In this document: positions 61,672 to 64,000 of the stretch, piece after piece
Layout: each line of letters opens with the position of its first letter
Numbering within the stretch: position 1 is the first letter of the stretch
Source of the DNA: Archangium sp.
GTDB taxonomy: Bacteria > Myxococcota > Myxococcia > Myxococcales > Myxococcaceae
Assembly: GCA_030695565.1 (NCBI GenBank)
Contig: JAUYRZ010000027.1
Location: 62,001-126,000, forward strand
Length of the DNA stretch: 64,000 nucleotides
Direction: 5' to 3'
Position numbers and translations under genes: made by a program
Notes under the pieces: generated by a model
Seen by the model: only the letters and a program-made list of their open reading frames with translations
Told to the model about the DNA's origin: nothing
The model's database searches: none

Positions 61672-63132
61672 CTATTTCGGCTTCGCAGGCACCCGCACGC
61701 ACTGGCTGGGCAGTTGCTGAATCGTCGACTCGAGCCGCCCCACGGTCACCTGCGCCCCCTGCCTGCACTCCGCGTACACCGGCATCTCGTTGCCCCCCGC
61801 CACCGAGAGCGAATCGAGCTGCACGCGGGCCTTGTCCGGCACCACCACCGCGGCTCCCCGGCCGCCGCGCACCAGCAGATCGCCGATGGTGACCGACGCC
61901 CCCAGCTCCACGAAGAGCGCCGAGGCCCGCGCGCGTTCTACGCTCAGGCGGGGCAGCCGAACCGTGGAGTAGGTGCTGGCGAACAACGCGCTGCCGTCGA
62001 CATCCACCACGGTGATGGGCCCGGTGGCGGTGACCTCCGCCTCGGCCCTGACGTGGAGCGCATCGCCGAGCACTCCGTCACGGTCGGCAGCCACCCTGGA
62101 GATGGTGATGCCCGAGAGCGCCAGCGCGCCGTGCTTCACGAAGATGCCCAGGTCCTGCGCGGAAGAGATCTCCACGTCGGTGAGCCCCGCGTTCGAACCC
62201 TGCAGAGAAACGGCGCCGCCCGCACCACATGTGTCGAGCGAGGAACGCGACAGGCTCAGCTTCACGTTGATGCCGCTGATGCAGCCTTCGAACGCGCCGC
62301 GGGCCTTCACCCCGCTGAGCTTCGCGTCGACGCCGCGAGAGAGCTGCACCGAAAATTCGTGCCCGATGAGCTCAGCGCCCTGGAGGCTCACCGCACCGCC
62401 AGCGAAGAACAGCGCGGGGCCACTGCCGAGCGTCGAGCGCAGCTTCTCCAGGGTGCACTTCGCGTCGATCGCGTGCAGCAAGGTCTTCGGGCCTTCCGCG
62501 GCCACGTCGTTCAGCTCGAGCGTGCCGCCTTCGGTGGCGACCGCCCGGCGAAAGCCGCCCAGGAACTTCGTCTGCCGCAGCCTGAGCGTGGCGCCGCGCT
62601 CGACCGAGATGCCCTCGATGCCTTCCACGCTCGCTTCGAGGGTGGCCTGAGACATCGTCAACGCGCCGTGCACCACCACCGCCTGCTTCCGCTGGCCGCT
62701 GAAGTGAACGCGCGTCAGCGTCATGTTCGGCCCCGCTTCCACCCCGACGGCGCCGCCCTGCACGGAGAGCCGCTCGAGCGTCGCGCCGGTACCGCTCACC
62801 ACCGTCTCGCCCGCTTCACCGGTGAGCACCACCTCGCCTGAACCTTCGAAGCGGGTGCCTTCTCCCAGCACGAACGGGCCCGGGTAGAGACCGGTGCGCA
62901 GATGCACGGTGGCGCCCGGCGCCACGGGCCGCGGCACCGTCTTGAACGGATGCGCGGAAGAGCCATCACCACCGGCTGGGGAAAAGGCGTCGACCCAGAC
63001 CTCGGGCCGGTGTACTTCTGGCGCGGGGAGGGGGGCGGGGGCGCGGACACAGCCGGTCACCAGCAGCAGAACGACCACGCCCAGATCGGAAACACGCGTT
63101 CTCCGATCACGCTGGAGCCGATTTCCCGGCAC
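61672..63132 (-). CDS. Beta-helix repeat lipoprotein
   Basis: About 486 residues from a GTG that gives MPGNRLQRDRRTRVSDLGVV and a lipobox VTGC; an ATG at 63189 gives a longer N-terminus. The mature protein is an array of about 12 or more repeats of about 23 residues with Leu/Val/Gly turns (for example GGAVSLQGAELIGHEF), typical of right-handed parallel beta-helix (NosD/pectate-lyase-like) folds. No catalytic site is evident. It is probably exposed on the outer surface, as a scaffold or sugar-binding protein. The start choice is uncertain. Confidence 0.8.
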   Translation of the reverse strand: MPGNRLQRDRRTRVSDLGVVVLLLVTGCVRAPAPLPAPEVHRPEVWVDAFSPAGGDGSSAHPFKTVPRPVAPGATVHLRTGLYPGPFVLGEGTRFEGSGEVVLTGEAGETVVSGTGATLERLSVQGGAVGVEAGPNMTLTRVHFSGQRKQAVVVHGALTMSQATLEASVEGIEGISVERGATLRLRQTKFLGGFRRAVATEGGTLELNDVAAEGPKTLLHAIDAKCTLEKLRSTLGSGPALFFAGGAVSLQGAELIGHEFSVQLSRGVDAKLSGVKARGAFEGCISGINVKLSLSRSSLDTCGAGGAVSLQGSNAGLTDVEISSAQDLGIFVKHGALALSGITISRVAADRDGVLGDALHVRAEAEVTATGPITVVDVDGSALFASTYSTVRLPRLSVERARASALFVELGASVTIGDLLVRGGRGAAVVVPDKARVQLDSLSVAGGNEMPVYAECRQGAQVTVGRLESTIQQLPSQCVRVPAKPK

Positions 63133-63209
63133 GAATCGCGGCTTTGGCAGCGCCTGCTGATCGGCGCCCTGATCTCTCAGATCAGACATCGCGATGGGCA
63201 GAAATCTGT

Positions 63210-63220
63210 ATGTATTACAT
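63210..63220. promoter_or_regulatory. Perfect inverted repeat overlapping the HU promoter
   Basis: ATGTA-T-TACAT, an AT-rich palindrome in a GC-rich context, overlapping by one base the -35 box at 63220. It could be an operator for the hu gene. Confidence 0.4.
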
Positions 63221-63249
63221 TGACTTGCCGCACTTCGCTGCGCTATTTC
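63220..63249 (+). promoter_or_regulatory. Candidate sigma-70 promoter of the HU gene
   Basis: TTGACT and TATTTC separated by 18 bases, 46 bases upstream of the HU ATG. The boxes are one to three bases from consensus. Confidence 0.5.
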
Positions 63250-63294
63250 CTGCCGCCTTCGCGGAGTGGACGCCGCGATCGGGAGGGAGCACAC

Positions 63295-63564
63295 ATGACC
63301 AAGGCAGAGCTCGTTGAGGCAGTTGCTGAGCAGACCCGGTTGACCAAGAAGTCGGCCGCGGAGCTCATCGATGTCGTTTTCGACAACATCGGCGGCGCCG
63401 TGAAGAAGGACAGCCGCTTCAGCTACCCGGGCTTCGGGACGTGGACCATCCGCACCCGCAAGGCCCGCAAGATCCGCAACCCGCAGACCAACGAGATCAT
63501 GAAGCTGAAGGCCACCAAGACCATCGGCTTCCGCCCCGCCAAGGAACTCAAGAACACGCTCTGA
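63295..63564 (+). CDS. HU-family DNA-binding protein
   Basis: 89 residues, usual HU length. The N-terminus MTKAELVEAVAEQTRLTKKSA is the alpha-helical dimerisation part, followed by FSYPGFGTWTIRTRKARKIRNP (in pieces), the beta-arm, and FRPAKELKNTL at the C-terminus. A basic nucleoid protein that bends DNA. A GGGAGGGAG ribosome site precedes the ATG. The upstream in-frame region is not used because it overlaps the lipoprotein gene. A terminator follows. Confidence 0.95.
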   Translation: MTKAELVEAVAEQTRLTKKSAAELIDVVFDNIGGAVKKDSRFSYPGFGTWTIRTRKARKIRNPQTNEIMKLKATKTIGFRPAKELKNTL

Positions 63565-63589
63565 GCGTCGTTTCGGTTCTGTTTCCCTG

Positions 63590-63619
63590 AAGGCCTCGTG
63601 CTCCGGCACGGGGCCTTTT
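63590..63619 (+). terminator. Intrinsic terminator of the HU gene
   Basis: AAGGCCTCGTGC, a TCCG loop and GCACGGGGCCTT with a T run (TTTT). The stem has one G-T pair. It lies 25 bases past the stop codon. Confidence 0.8.
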
Positions 63620-63635
63620 GCGTTGCGGGAGACCA

Positions 63636-64000
63636 TCAGCCGCCCAGGAGCGCCGGGTCTCCCTTGCCGTCGGAGCCGTAGCGGCGCACCACCTCGGCCA
63701 GGGTGAGCCCGCGCGCCTTCGCGAGCACCTCGACCATCGGGCCGGCCTCCAGAAAGAGCAGCCCGTCGGCGGTGAACAACGAGACGAACACCGCGCCGCT
63801 GGCGGGCACCTTCACCCCGCGGCAATCGAGGAAGTAGACGAGCTTCGGCAGCGCCCTGGTGGTGAGGAACTCGTCGGGCGCGAGCGCGGGCAGGGCGATC
63901 TCGTAGCTGACCGCGTCCTGGCTCTCGGAACGTGCGATGCGCACCTCTTCAATCGCCTCATTGGCGGCCAGGGGCGAGGCGCGGTGAAAAGCGAGCTGCT
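63636..64000 (-). CDS. Conserved protein of unknown function, N-terminus beyond the window
   Basis: About 121 codons visible to the right edge, with no stop and no convincing start. A GTG at 63944 could be a start but the open frame continues past 64000 with a plausible sequence (QLAFHRASPLAANE). The visible part has LPKLVYFLDCRG and FVSLFTADGLLFLEAGP segments, and is probably soluble. Family not recognised. It converges with hu. Confidence 0.7.
   Translation of the reverse strand, partial: QLAFHRASPLAANEAIEEVRIARSESQDAVSYEIALPALAPDEFLTTRALPKLVYFLDCRGVKVPASGAVFVSLFTADGLLFLEAGPMVEVLAKARGLTLAEVVRRYGSDGKGDPALLGG

Overview
The window is GC-rich, densely coded DNA whose gene content points to a myxobacterium (Myxococcota, probably suborder Cystobacterineae). 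The signs are a Hanks-type Ser/Thr kinase with a TPR tail, a double-FHA/TPR membrane protein beside a receiver-XRE regulator, a rhomboid-TPR protein, an LspA paralogue, a PEGA protein with a very long charged tail, and many lipoproteins with Cys lipoboxes. The assignment rests on family recognition, not on a database search. I see no rRNA, tRNA, CRISPR array, prophage or transposase. 55 protein genes are annotated; two run off the window edges.

Layout. 1-3.4 kb: two divergent lipoprotein genes sharing a paralogous N-terminal Ig-like module. 3.5-7.5 kb: acyl-CoA dehydrogenase, EtfB, EtfA and a metallo-beta-lactamase-fold hydrolase. 7.5-15.9 kb: a cell-envelope block (FtsE, LspA-like protease, GIN-domain lipoprotein on the other strand, FtsX, degenerate-LytM EnvC-like activator, alpha/beta hydrolase, MepA-LysM endopeptidase, CtpA-type protease, CDF transporter). 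16-21.5 kb: PEGA/charged-tail protein, D-Ala-D-Ala ligase, orphan secretin-N-domain protein, GT2 glycosyltransferase. 21.7-27 kb: DEAD-box helicase and RpoH-type sigma factor (divergent), two small minus-strand genes, a crotonase. 27-33.7 kb: receiver-XRE regulator, FHA protein, rhomboid-TPR protein, LolA-like protein plus beta-barrel candidate. 33.7-42.8 kb: Ser/Thr kinase, GT-C-like membrane protein, hybrid histidine kinase, GT39/ArnT-like transferase. 42.9-53.3 kb: ABC exporter, methyltransferase, SPFH-SHOCT protein, a lipoprotein resembling a dead M3 peptidase, MaoC hydratase, EpmA-like ligase, an unrecognised two-part protein, PlsC, RNB ribonuclease. 53.6-63.1 kb: a long minus-strand run (beta-helix lipoprotein, PssA, CinA, GT-C-like protein, DUF1285, GH3, retropepsin-like lipoprotein, LpxL-like acyltransferase, ModA). 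63.3-64 kb: HU protein and a partial gene.

Most genes serve the envelope: peptidoglycan remodelling and division (FtsEX-EnvC, MepA, CtpA, Ddl, GH3), lipid synthesis (PlsC, LpxL, PssA), lipoprotein handling (LspA, LolA-like) and surface glycans (GT2, GT39, two GT-C-like proteins). Signalling (kinase, FHA, hybrid HK, receiver-XRE) is interleaved.

The most unusual signals are two families of dispersed short palindromic repeats. Each appears several times between genes and once in frame inside a conserved enzyme gene (family A in the EpmA-like ligase, family B in CinA). Several proteins also keep an enzyme fold but have altered catalytic residues (EnvC-like, M3-like lipoprotein, retropepsin-like lipoprotein, RNB ribonuclease).
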